In this document: in pieces, positions 7,123 through 13,911 of the stretch | How positions within the stretch are numbered: the first letter of the stretch is position 1 | How the letters are laid out: the number at the start of each line of letters is the position of its first letter | NCBI GenBank assembly: GCA_003343995.1 | Contig: QAKE01000080.1 | Span: forward strand, 1-16,675 | Reading direction: 5' to 3' | DNA: 16,675 nucleotides | Source of the DNA: Bacillota bacterium | GTDB lineage: Bacteria > Bacillota > Clostridia > Christensenellales > Borkfalkiaceae | Translations under genes and position numbers: made by a program | Notes under the pieces: generated by a model | What the model was told of the DNA's origin: nothing | Databases searched by the model: none | Seen by the model: the letters and a program-made list of their open reading frames with translations, nothing else

Positions 7123-7895
7123 TGAAAGTGTTCATCGTTAAGAAAAAAACGCTTGCCGCGATTTTGACGGCTGCCATCCTTTTGACGGTTTCCGTTACGG
7201 CGGGCTTTATCGCCTTCGGCGGCGCGGAGGGCGCTTTTGCCAAAACGCGCAAACTGCCCATCTATCGCGTGGAAACGGAGGAAAAGAAAATCGCCATCTC
7301 CTTCGACTGCGCGTGGGGTACGGAATACACCGATTCGCTGTTGAACACCATGGCGGAAAAAGAGGTGATCTCCACCTTTTTCTGCGTGGAGTTCTGGACG
7401 GAAAAGCACGGGGATTACGTGAAAAAAATCTCCGATATGGGGCACGATCTGGGCACCCATTCCGCCACCCACCCCTATATGAGCAAGCTCGACAAGGCGA
7501 CGGTGAAAAAGGAGCTTTCCACTTCCAAGGAAGCGATCGAAAAGATCACGGGCAAACCCGTCAACGTGTTCCGCCCGCCCTACGGCGATTATAACGATAC
7601 GCTGGTGGAAACGGCAAAGGAGCTGGGGCTTTACACCATTCAGTGGGACGTCGATTCGCTGGATTGGAAAAACCTTTCCGCAAAGGAAATTTACAACCGC
7701 GTCGTGCCGAAGGTGAAAAACGGCTCGATCGTGTTGTTTCATAACAACGGACTGCATACCGCGGAGGCGTTGCCTGACATCATCGACGCGCTGAAGAACG
7801 CGGGCTACGAGTTCGTTACTATTTACGACTTGATTTATAAGGACAATTATATTATGGGCGCGGACGGCACGCAAAAGCCGGCTCAAGCGCAGTAA
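7122..7895 (+). CDS. PdaB-like polysaccharide deacetylase (NodB/CE4), membrane-anchored
   Basis: A 257-residue exported protein: N-terminal signal or anchor segment (about 8-34), then a NodB domain. Motif 1 is FDCAWG (61-66), motif 2 is H113-S-A-T-H117, motif 3 is RPPYGDYN (151-158), motif 4 includes QWDVDSLDW (174-182) and motif 5 is LFHNN (205-209). The FDxxWG form of motif 1 is typical of the sporulation protein PdaB and relatives, which trim acetyl groups from peptidoglycan. D62, the catalytic base, is kept, but the second aspartate that binds metal in classic CE4 enzymes is C63. The protein acts outside the membrane on cell wall glycan. An SSB-like gene follows 21 nt downstream and is probably co-transcribed. 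Confidence 0.9.
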   Translation: MKVFIVKKKTLAAILTAAILLTVSVTAGFIAFGGAEGAFAKTRKLPIYRVETEEKKIAISFDCAWGTEYTDSLLNTMAEKEVISTFFCVEFWTEKHGDYVKKISDMGHDLGTHSATHPYMSKLDKATVKKELSTSKEAIEKITGKPVNVFRPPYGDYNDTLVETAKELGLYTIQWDVDSLDWKNLSAKEIYNRVVPKVKNGSIVLFHNNGLHTAEALPDIIDALKNAGYEFVTIYDLIYKDNYIMGADGTQKPAQAQ

Positions 7896-7916
7896 TAAAC
7901 AATAAGGAGAAAAGAG

Positions 7917-8618
7917 ATGGATTATTTCACTGACAGAAACAACAGGGTATTTTTGAGCGGCGTGATCGTGGGGGACGCGGAGTTTTCCCACGAAGTATAC
8001 GGCGAGGGGTTTTACGAAATGAAGGTTTCCATTCCCCGTCTTTCGGGGCAGGCGGACGTTTTGCCGGTAACGATTTCCGAGCGGCTGATCGCCGATAAAA
8101 ATCTCAAGGTCGGCAGCACCCTCAACGCCTTCGGGCAGTTCAGAAGCTACAACAAGCTCATCGACGGGCGCAGCAAGCTGCTGCTCACCGTGTTCGTGCG
8201 GGAAATCTTCGACGATATGCTGGGGCGCAACCCCAACAACATCGTGCTTGCGGGGTATCTGTGCAAGCCGCCGGTATACCGCACGACGCCCTTCAACCGC
8301 GAAATCGCCGATCTGCTCGTCGCCGTCAACCGCTCGTATAACAAGAGCGATTATATCCCCTGCATCGCATGGGGCAGAAACGCGCGCTACGTAAAAAACC
8401 TTGCCGTGGGCGAAAAAATTTCCCTTTCGGGGCGCATTCAAAGCCGCGAATATCAAAAGAAATTTACCGAAACGGACGTGCGGGTGCTCACCGCGTACGA
8501 GGTTTCCGTGGGCAAGCTCGCCACCTGCGAGAATGCGGAACATTTCGATTTGGACGGGGAATTCGGCATCGTCGCCCAAGTGCCGCACCTTTTCGGCGCG
8601 GTCAAGGAACAGTTTTGA
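7917..8618 (+). CDS. Single-stranded DNA-binding protein homologue with two OB-fold regions
   Basis: A 233-residue protein. The second half has the clear SSB pattern: NNIVLAGYLCKPPVYRTTP (GxL..dP..R.TP), ADLLVAVNRSY, DYIPCIAWGRNA, then GEKISLSGRIQSREYQKK. The first half (about 8-95) looks like a diverged OB fold (RVFLSGVIVG...GSTLNAFGQFRSY). Both lengths and order suggest a tandem OB arrangement seen in some clostridial SSB-like proteins. The acidic DDDIPF-type tail that recruits partner proteins in classical SSB is missing; the C-terminus is LFGAVKEQF. It is therefore probably an accessory SSB, not the housekeeping one, which is an inference. AAGGAGA (7904-7910) sits 6 nt before the ATG. Confidence 0.85.
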   Translation: MDYFTDRNNRVFLSGVIVGDAEFSHEVYGEGFYEMKVSIPRLSGQADVLPVTISERLIADKNLKVGSTLNAFGQFRSYNKLIDGRSKLLLTVFVREIFDDMLGRNPNNIVLAGYLCKPPVYRTTPFNREIADLLVAVNRSYNKSDYIPCIAWGRNARYVKNLAVGEKISLSGRIQSREYQKKFTETDVRVLTAYEVSVGKLATCENAEHFDLDGEFGIVAQVPHLFGAVKEQF

Positions 8619-8640
8619 TCGGCTTATACTTAAAAGGCAT

Positions 8641-8679
8641 AAAAAAAGGCGCGCCCGCATCGCGGGCGCGCCTTTTTTT
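8641..8679. terminator. Bidirectional intrinsic terminator
   Basis: GGCGCGCCCGC (8648-8658), an ATC loop and GCGGGCGCGCC (8662-8672) form an 11-bp perfect stem flanked by seven A and seven T. It serves the SSB-like gene on the plus strand and the convergent 835-residue protein gene on the minus strand. Confidence 0.95.
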
Positions 8680-8687
8680 AACGTCTG

Positions 8688-11195
8688 TCAGCTTTTATTT
8701 TTTATTTTGCGGTTGATGAAGTAAAAGGAGGTCGCCGCCACGGAAAGCGATACCAGAATGATGATGACGGCGTTCCGCACCGCGTGCCTGCCCTTGATTA
8801 AAAAACTGTCCCCCGAAACGTAGCCGCTGCCCGTCGTGCCGTCCGCGCGGGTGTATTCCACGTAAAATACGTTTTCCGCGTCGGTGGCGTACGCCTTGAC
8901 TTCGGTGTTTTCGTACAAGGTTTCGGCGGCGGCGCTCAGCGCTTGGTCGGCGTAAACCGTCACGCCCTTTTTGCCCGCGTCGAGCACTTGCGGGGCGTAT
9001 TCGTCGGTCTGCGGCATTTCGGAAAGCTCGAAGGTGACGAAATCGGCGGGGACGTAGCCCTTCGTTTCACCGTCGGCGGCGTAATAAAATTCCCGTCCGT
9101 TTACGCTTACTTTGCCGTATACCGTGATTTCCCGCTGGGCGGGCAGCCGCTCGGAAAGCGCAAGGGCGTATCTGCCGTCGGCGGTAAGCACGGGGCGGTA
9201 GTACATATTGACCGCCGTCGCCGCGTAGGCGCGCGCGCCCTCCGCCGCAACGTAACCGCTTTCTTTTTGCGCGTCGCTTTTTTTCACGAGGGCGGTTTCC
9301 TCGCCGAGCAATATGTAAAAGCCCTGCGTTTCTCCGCCGTAAACATATTCTTTCCCGTCCGCGTGCGCGAGGGAGAGGTATTGGAATTTACCGCCCGCTT
9401 CGGCGGTTTCGCTCACCAAAAACAGATTTTTGCCCGTTGCGGGCGTTACGGTTTCAAAGGTTTCCGGTTCTTCCACGCCGACGCCCGTCAGGGTGAAGTC
9501 CTCCGGCACGGAAACGTTTGTCACGCTGTCGTTTTCCGCGTCGGTCGTGGAGAGAATCAACCCGTGCCCGTTGAAGAGGAAGTAAATTTTGTCATTGTCG
9601 AAGTTCATCGCCATGGCGGTCGCCTCGGGGGCGGCGGGCAGGTTTTGTTCGTGCAGTTCGAGCGTTCTCGTTTTGCGCACCCCGTCCTTATAGTATTCGA
9701 TGCGGTTGCCGGAAAGCAACGCGTAAACGTTGCCGTTCAGATCGACGCCGATATCGAGGGGGCGGGAGGAGAAATAATATTTATAATTCTGCTCGATGCC
9801 GTTTGCGTATTTTGTAACTTCCGAATTGTTGCATACATAAATGTTTCCGTCCACGTCGGCGGCGACAGTATCGTCGCTGGAATATCGGGAGCGGTCCGTT
9901 ATGCGCGCGGGCGTCAGCGTTTCTTCATCGAAGGAATATACGGCGCTGTCGCTGAGAACATAATAAAAACCGTTGGAATAACTCACGGCGCTAGGGCGCA
10001 TATCCGTGGCGTCGCAATTTACCGCGGCGAGCGTTGCGCGGTCGATAAAGGTAAGATTGCGCAGATTTGCAAGGCAAATATATTTTGCGCCGATGACCAA
10101 TTGCGTGGGCGTATAATTCAACTGAAGGGATTCCAGCTGCACCTGTCGGTAGTTTCCGTTTTCGTTCAGCGTGATGGCAAAATCGCTTAAAATCGCCAAA
10201 TCCTCCCGATATAACGAGATCACGGAAGTGACGGGCGTGAGCCGATTTGCGGCGTTCGCCGTGGTGGTGATGGCAAAACCGCTGTAACGGTAGCCTTGTT
10301 CCGCCTCGTCGTAACCGAATTCCACGATTTTATCGCACGCGGTATCGCATACGAGCACGTTGCCGTTGCGGAACGCCAGCCCCGTAGGCGAGGTCAAATC
10401 CGAAATGTCCGTTTCCGCAGACTTTTTTTCGAGAATCAAAACCGCTTCTTCCTTGCCGTTGACGTTTAACCGATAAACGCCGTTGGAGGAGGAAATAAAC
10501 AAATATCTGTCGTCCGCAATCATTCTCGAGTCGGTGGTTGCCGTATACGTTCCTTCACAGAGCTCGGGCGAAACGTCGATTTCCACATTGCGGCGATAGA
10601 GCTTTCCGTCGTTAAAATAGAAAAGCAGATTGTTTTCGTTGATGGCGATAGGATTGGACGTGGCGTTCGCGGTGATCGTTTTATCCGTATTGGTAAAAAT
10701 CAGCGTTTCGGCGTCGAAGGTATAAAGCTTAATGAGGTTTGTGGAAAATACGAGAAAATATTTTCTGTTCATACAAAAATAGCTTCCCGTAATGACCGAG
10801 CCGTTGCTGTCGGTAATCTGGGCGGAAACGCCGTTTTCGAGCGAATAGGCAAAGAAAGACGAATCCTGCTGATAAACGAGATAATCGCCGAGCCTTGCGA
10901 TTTGCGCGGCATTTTGCAGTTCCGTGCAGGAAAACGCGTTTTCGTAAAAAACGGTAAGCGTTTTATTGTTTTCCGCCCCTTCGATAATCGCCGTCACCTC
11001 GTCGTCGTGGTAAACGTCCCGCGGGGCGTCGAGCTCGCGGTATTCGAGATAGGACGACGGCAGTTCGATGTCGGTTTTTGCCGTAAGCGGTTCTTCGGCG
11101 CGCGCCGCGGCGGGTACAAATGCCGCCGAAACGGTACAAAGAAATACCGCCGTAAACAGTAAAATAAATTTTCGGTAAGTTTGTTTCAACTTCAT
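8688..11195 (-). CDS. Large secreted, C-terminally membrane-anchored protein with propeller-like and SH3-like repeats
   Basis: An 835-residue surface protein of unknown function. A signal peptide (about 1-32, ending AAARA before EEP) is followed by roughly 600 residues of repeated short strands such as DRYLFISSSNGVYRLNVNGK, GNVLVCDTACDKIVEFGY and DVDGNIYVCNNSEVTKYANG, which look like NHL or similar beta-propeller blades. The last 200 residues hold SH3-like repeats (GVTVYADQALSAAAETLYEN... with ..GYV), then a single membrane helix (HAVRNAVIIILVSLSVAATS) and a basic tail ending KIKNKS. The ATG at 11195 has AGGGGAAG just upstream; a TTG ten codons earlier is also open but less likely. It may be a sensor or scaffold at the cell surface. 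The same general build occurs in the 12133-12873 gene. Confidence 0.82.
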   Translation of the reverse strand: MKLKQTYRKFILLFTAVFLCTVSAAFVPAAARAEEPLTAKTDIELPSSYLEYRELDAPRDVYHDDEVTAIIEGAENNKTLTVFYENAFSCTELQNAAQIARLGDYLVYQQDSSFFAYSLENGVSAQITDSNGSVITGSYFCMNRKYFLVFSTNLIKLYTFDAETLIFTNTDKTITANATSNPIAINENNLLFYFNDGKLYRRNVEIDVSPELCEGTYTATTDSRMIADDRYLFISSSNGVYRLNVNGKEEAVLILEKKSAETDISDLTSPTGLAFRNGNVLVCDTACDKIVEFGYDEAEQGYRYSGFAITTTANAANRLTPVTSVISLYREDLAILSDFAITLNENGNYRQVQLESLQLNYTPTQLVIGAKYICLANLRNLTFIDRATLAAVNCDATDMRPSAVSYSNGFYYVLSDSAVYSFDEETLTPARITDRSRYSSDDTVAADVDGNIYVCNNSEVTKYANGIEQNYKYYFSSRPLDIGVDLNGNVYALLSGNRIEYYKDGVRKTRTLELHEQNLPAAPEATAMAMNFDNDKIYFLFNGHGLILSTTDAENDSVTNVSVPEDFTLTGVGVEEPETFETVTPATGKNLFLVSETAEAGGKFQYLSLAHADGKEYVYGGETQGFYILLGEETALVKKSDAQKESGYVAAEGARAYAATAVNMYYRPVLTADGRYALALSERLPAQREITVYGKVSVNGREFYYAADGETKGYVPADFVTFELSEMPQTDEYAPQVLDAGKKGVTVYADQALSAAAETLYENTEVKAYATDAENVFYVEYTRADGTTGSGYVSGDSFLIKGRHAVRNAVIIILVSLSVAATSFYFINRKIKNKS

Positions 11196-11213
11196 ATTCT
11201 TCCCCTGCGCGTC

Positions 11214-11230
11214 GTTTCTTTTCAAGAAAC
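11214..11230. repeat. Small perfect hairpin in the leader of the 835-residue protein gene
   Basis: GTTTCTT, a TTC loop and AAGAAAC make a 7-bp stem lying between the predicted transcript start (about 11237) and the ribosome site. It could affect translation or be an operator; no function is shown. Confidence 0.45.
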
Positions 11231-11241
11231 GGGGCGTAAAT

Positions 11242-11364
11242 TTATTTTACCACATAACGCGAAAATTGTCGAACGCTTTCGCGCATTTTTTTACGGCGGG
11301 GGAAAACCTTATCGCGCGGCGCGCTTTTTCTCTCTGTAAAATTTTGGAAAAATCTTTTAAACAT
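11242..11364 (-). CDS. Possible 40-residue very basic small protein
   Basis: A short minus-strand frame (MFKRFFQNFTERKSAPRDKV..., ending FSRYVVK) lies directly downstream of the strong promoter at 11425-11452 that carries the LexA box. More than a third of its residues are Lys or Arg. No Shine-Dalgarno site precedes the ATG at 11364 and no family is recognised. Position is the only support; the stretch may simply be an untranslated leader. Confidence 0.2.
   Translation of the reverse strand: MFKRFFQNFTERKSAPRDKVFPRRKKMRESVRQFSRYVVK
11244..11272 (-). promoter_or_regulatory. Promoter of the 835-residue surface protein gene
   Basis: On the minus strand TCGACA (11272-11267), 17 nt and TAAAAT (11249-11244) each have one mismatch to consensus. 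The start would be near 11237, leaving a leader of about 40 nt. Confidence 0.65.
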
Positions 11365-11372
11365 GACACATA

Positions 11373-11401
11373 TTGTCAGGTTTATTTTATTACGATATAT
11401 G
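11373..11401 (+). promoter_or_regulatory. Weak plus-strand promoter next to the LexA box
   Basis: TTGTCA (11373-11378), 17 nt and TATATG (11396-11401). The LexA box begins at the very next base, so bound repressor would cover its start site. It would read towards the 170-residue gene. Confidence 0.35.
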
Positions 11402-11415
11402 CGAACAAATGTTCG
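11402..11415. promoter_or_regulatory. Perfect LexA (SOS) box
   Basis: CGAAC-AAAT-GTTCG is an exact match to the Gram-positive LexA/DinR operator CGAAC-N4-GTTCG. It is flanked by a strong minus-strand promoter on its right and a weaker plus-strand promoter on its left, so it would cover the first transcribed bases of both. AACAAATGTTCGTAT (11404-11418) is repeated exactly at the lexA promoter (14677-14691). Confidence 0.85.
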
Positions 11416-11424
11416 TATTTATCC

Positions 11425-11452
11425 ATTATAACGGGAAAAAAAGAAAAGTCAA
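11425..11452 (-). promoter_or_regulatory. Strong minus-strand promoter controlled by the LexA box
   Basis: On the minus strand TTGACT (11452-11447), 16 nt and TATAAT (11430-11425). The start is about 11418, so the LexA box occupies about +3 to +16. Transcription would run towards the 835-residue surface protein gene through the possible 40-residue frame. Confidence 0.7.
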
Positions 11453-11466
11453 CGGGTTACTGACGG

Positions 11467-11480
11467 CAAACAAATGTTTT
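11467..11480. promoter_or_regulatory. Degraded LexA-box-like site
   Basis: CAAAC-AAAT-GTTTT keeps the AACAAATGTT core of the two better boxes but has three mismatches to the full operator. It lies 65 nt (centre to centre) from the perfect box and upstream of the -35 of the 170-residue gene. Confidence 0.35.
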
Positions 11481-11514
11481 TGTTCAAAAAATCCGATTGC
11501 GCTGTCATAGAACG

Positions 11515-11543
11515 TTGATTTGCGAATTTTTTACCGATATAAT
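11515..11543 (+). promoter_or_regulatory. Promoter of the 170-residue regulator-like gene
   Basis: TTGATT (11515-11520), 17 nt and TATAAT (11538-11543), giving a start near 11550 and a leader of about 45 nt that ends in AAAGGAGG. Confidence 0.8.
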
Positions 11544-11595
11544 GGGCGTGTAACCGGCAAAAAAGCACAAAAACAGGCAAAAAGGAGGCGTTTTT

Positions 11596-12108
11596 ATGAA
11601 TTGTTACGCAAAGGCGATTTTGTACATTTATTCGGGGATAGAAGGGGTGGTAAAGCAAATCGACGACATCGTCCTGCAAAAAGCGCTCGCCTCTTTTTCC
11701 GATACGACGAGCTGTCTTTCGCAGGCGGAGCGCATCGTGGAAAACATCAGGCAAAAGGAATTGCTGCTGGAATTGAAAAGCGTTGCCGAGGCGGCGCTCG
11801 CGTCCTTTTCGGAGGAGGAAATGAAATATTTCGAATATAAGTATTTCAAGCGCAAGCCCAAAAGCTACTTTGAAAATTTCGACGTTGCGGGCAGAAAGTA
11901 TTTCCGCACGCAAATCCGCCTTTTGGAGCGTTTTTGCAAAAACCTCGAAAGAAAGGGGCTGAACGAGGAAGCGTTTTGCCGCGATTATCTGCCGATGGAA
12001 TTTATCCGCGAGTTGGTTAGGCGCATCGAAAAGAGCGAAGAAAAGGCGGAGCAGATAAAGCTGCTCCGCCTCGGCGGGAACGCCGCGAAGCGCGCGGCGG
12101 GCGTATGA
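11596..12108 (+). CDS. 170-residue protein with sigma-region-4-like segment, possibly a phage-type regulator
   Basis: I do not recognise the family with certainty. The middle of the protein, FSEEEMKYFEYKYFKRKPKS...FDVAGRKYFRTQIRLLERF (about 71-113), has the spacing of a sigma-70 region 4 or ArpU/RinA-type helix-turn-helix: an acidic helix, an aromatic Y-F-K core, then a recognition-type helix with R-Q-R. The N-terminal 60 residues are helical and the C-terminus is highly charged and basic. AAAGGAGG (11581-11588) is an ideal ribosome site 7 nt before the ATG. It reads in the same direction as the terminase fragment, and ArpU/RinA-type proteins usually sit just before terminase genes in phages, which supports a phage origin. 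A perfect 10-bp inverted repeat lies inside its last codons. Confidence 0.7.
   Translation: MNCYAKAILYIYSGIEGVVKQIDDIVLQKALASFSDTTSCLSQAERIVENIRQKELLLELKSVAEAALASFSEEEMKYFEYKYFKRKPKSYFENFDVAGRKYFRTQIRLLERFCKNLERKGLNEEAFCRDYLPMEFIRELVRRIEKSEEKAEQIKLLRLGGNAAKRAAGV
12045..12070. repeat. Perfect inverted repeat inside the end of the 170-residue gene
   Basis: GGCGGAGCAG, ATAAAG loop, CTGCTCCGCC: a 10-bp stem with no mismatch, within coding sequence for KAEQIKLLRL. No T tract follows. It lies between convergent genes that otherwise show no terminator. Confidence 0.75.
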
Positions 12109-12132
12109 TCGATGGTAAAGCGGCGAACGCCG

Positions 12133-12873
12133 TCAGCGGTATTCGTTGTCGTTATAGGCGCTTTCCTCGTAAAATTCCTCCTTCTTTTTGGCGGGGCGCA
12201 CGGAAAACACCAAAATGACGGCGACGGCGAGCACCAGCGACACGATGACGGCGATTTTCAAGCCGAGCCCCTCTTCGGGGGCGGTCGGTTCTTCGGGCGG
12301 CGGCGTCGGTTCGGGTTCTTCGGTGACGGGCAGCGGCGTGGGGTGCGGCGCGATTTCAAAGGGGAAAACGCATTCTTCCTTCACGTAACCGAGCTCGTTG
12401 TTGTAGTCGACGAAGTAGACGGCGTTGCCGTCGGCGTCGTAGGCGCAGCCGTAAAATTTCAGGGTGCGGTTTTCAAAGATGTGCCGTAGCAGCTGTTTTC
12501 CCTCGCAGTCGGCGTAAAGTCCGGCGGGGGCGGCGGTCGTCAGCGTCTTTTCAAAGAAGGGCGAAACGGGCGCGTCCGCCTCGTAATAGAGATCGGCGGT
12601 GTATACGTAGCCGTCGATGGCGGGGGTGGAATAACCGCCGGAAAAGAGCTCCGCGCGGGAAATCGTTTCGCTTTTCTCGTCGATCTTCACGTAATACGTA
12701 TAGGGCAGGTAAAAGAGCAGTTCCTTCGCCTGCGGATCCTTGTAAAAGCCGACGTCGCGCTCGATCGCCCTGCCGTACGCCGAAAGCGCGTCGGTTTTGA
12801 TCGGCGGCGAGGCGGTTGCGGCAAATATAAAGGCGAGGGCGAGCGCGGCGCACAGCGCGCGTTTTATAATCAT
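12133..12873 (-). CDS. Secreted, C-terminally anchored protein with SH3-like repeats
   Basis: A 246-residue surface protein of unknown function. It has a signal peptide (about 1-25, RALCAALALAFIFAATA), then two SH3-like stretches. The first is around DVGFYKDPQAKELLFYLPYT and the second is GLYADCEGKQLLRHIFENRT followed by VYFVDYNNELGYVKEE. A proline- and glutamate-rich spacer (PTPLPVTEEPEPTPPPEEP) leads into one membrane helix (LKIAVIVSLVLAVAVILVFS) and a charged cytoplasmic tail ending EYR. The second repeat resembles the C-terminal repeat of the 835-residue protein. ATG 12873 is chosen because the signal peptide begins there; the much longer open frame upstream is antisense to the terminase gene. 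No ribosome site is visible and an extended -10 box ends 10 nt before the ATG. Confidence 0.78.
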   Translation of the reverse strand: MIIKRALCAALALAFIFAATASPPIKTDALSAYGRAIERDVGFYKDPQAKELLFYLPYTYYVKIDEKSETISRAELFSGGYSTPAIDGYVYTADLYYEADAPVSPFFEKTLTTAAPAGLYADCEGKQLLRHIFENRTLKFYGCAYDADGNAVYFVDYNNELGYVKEECVFPFEIAPHPTPLPVTEEPEPTPPPEEPTAPEEGLGLKIAVIVSLVLAVAVILVFSVRPAKKKEEFYEESAYNDNEYR

Positions 12874-12883
12874 AATTATAAAT

Positions 12884-12892
12884 ATTTTAACA
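12884..12892 (-). promoter_or_regulatory. Extended -10 promoter of the 246-residue surface protein gene
   Basis: The minus strand reads TGTTAAAAT (12892-12884), a TGn extended -10 with TAAAAT, without a recognisable -35 box. The expected start, about 12877, leaves a leader of about 4 nt, so the message may be leaderless. Confidence 0.4.
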
Positions 12893-12948
12893 GTATTTTT
12901 CGTCGGCGGCGGGGAAAAATATGCTTTATTTTGGGGAGTTTTGGCGAA

Positions 12949-13782
12949 ATGGACGAAAGAAAAACGCGGCTTTTGCAAATCGAACGGGAGCTGGCGAAAC
13001 GGCGGGCGGCGGACAATCTCGCAAGATACAATACCGGCGGAAGGATACACAAAAAACAGCTCGCCTTTCATAAGTGCAAAAAGCGCAACCGCTGGGTGTT
13101 CGGGGGCAACCGCACGGGCAAAACGGAGTGCGGCGCGGCGGAATGCGCCTACCTTGCGCGGGGCGTTCATCCCTATCGGGAAAACCGCAAAGACGTGTTC
13201 GGCTGGGTGGTGTCGCTTTCCGCGCAGGTGCAGCGGGACGTGGCGCAGAAAAAACTGCTCCGCTATATCCGCCCCGACTGGATCGAGGACGTCGTCATGC
13301 TCTCCGGCAGAAAGGACGCGCCGGAATACGGCGTCGTCGATCAGCTCAAAATCAAAAACGTGTTCGGGGGCGTTTCCGTCATCGGGTTCAAAACGTGCGA
13401 TCAGGGGCGGGAAAAGTTTCAGGGGAGCTCTCTCGATTTCGTGTGGTTCGACGAAGAGCCGCCCAAGGAGATTTACGAAGAATGCCGTATGCGCGTGCTC
13501 GACAAAAAGGGGGATATTTTCGGCACGATGACGCCGCTCAAAGGGCTGACCTTCGTTTACGAGGAAATCTATCTGAACGTTTCCCGCTCCAAAGAGGTGT
13601 GGTACGAGTTCATGGACTGGTCGGACAATCCATTTCTCGATAAAAAGGAGGTCGCGCTGCTGGAAAGCACCCTTTCCGCCGACCAGCTGGAGAGCAGGAA
13701 ATGCGGCAGGTTCAAGAGCGGCACGGGGCTCGTTTATCCCGAATTCGACGAAAACGTCAACGTCATAGAACCCGTTGTTTGA
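12949..13782 (+). CDS. Phage large terminase, ATPase domain only (3'-truncated)
   Basis: A 277-residue DNA-packaging ATPase fragment. Walker A is GGNRTGKT (52-59), Walker B is VWFDEE (165-170), and the coupling motif is GTMTPLKG (192-199). These match the Terminase_6/TerL ATPase domain, and the end (GLVYPEFDENVNVIEPVV) corresponds to the linker that normally leads into the RNase H-like nuclease domain. TerL proteins usually have 400 or more residues, so the nuclease part with its catalytic aspartates is missing. The stop coincides with the drop in G+C content, pointing to loss by insertion or deletion at about 13780. ATG 12949 has GGGGAG (12933-12938) 10 nt upstream; a TTG six codons earlier is possible. 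No portal or capsid gene is seen. Confidence 0.85.
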   Translation: MDERKTRLLQIERELAKRRAADNLARYNTGGRIHKKQLAFHKCKKRNRWVFGGNRTGKTECGAAECAYLARGVHPYRENRKDVFGWVVSLSAQVQRDVAQKKLLRYIRPDWIEDVVMLSGRKDAPEYGVVDQLKIKNVFGGVSVIGFKTCDQGREKFQGSSLDFVWFDEEPPKEIYEECRMRVLDKKGDIFGTMTPLKGLTFVYEEIYLNVSRSKEVWYEFMDWSDNPFLDKKEVALLESTLSADQLESRKCGRFKSGTGLVYPEFDENVNVIEPVV

Positions 13783-13911
13783 GCGATAAAAGTCTAACAC
13801 TAAATATGCCTTTTTGGGGGCTTTTTCGGCACAAAATATGGTATTTTTGGACAATCATACCTTTTGGCGGTACAACCCAAACAAAATACTGCCATAAAGG
13901 AAACAACTATT
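13783..13911. other. A+T-rich junction after the truncated terminase
   Basis: Composition changes abruptly here from G+C-rich to A+T-rich. No gene is supported. The block TTTTGGCG occurs twice (about 13863 and 13910). This is the best candidate for the left edge of an inserted or rearranged segment; no clear direct repeat marking its other edge is inside the window. Confidence 0.5.

Larger units (their letters stand above)
11196..11595. other. A+T-rich 400-nt divergent control region
   Basis: This gap between the 835-residue protein gene and the 170-residue gene holds no well-supported long gene. It contains at least four promoter-like sites (two per strand), one perfect and one degraded LexA box, a TGACA-N5-TGTCA inverted repeat at 11364-11378 and a 7-bp hairpin. 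A 65-residue plus-strand frame (from 11266) lacks a ribosome site and homology. Confidence 0.7.

Noticed and set aside
6720..8660. 646-codon minus-strand open frame
   Set aside because: Only its last 65 codons (the XRE protein) look like a protein; the rest is antisense to the deacetylase and SSB-like genes and is Arg/His/Phe-rich as expected for a shadow frame in G+C-rich DNA.
8943..10190. 415-codon plus-strand frame
   Set aside because: Antisense to the 835-residue protein, no domain, no ribosome site, low-complexity Arg/Gly/Val composition.
11266..11463. 65-codon plus-strand frame in the control region
   Set aside because: It overlaps promoters and the LexA box, with no ribosome site or recognisable domain.
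12133..13854. 573-codon minus-strand frame as one protein
   Set aside because: The part above 12873 is antisense to the terminase motifs; a clear signal peptide begins at 12873, so only the shorter gene is accepted.
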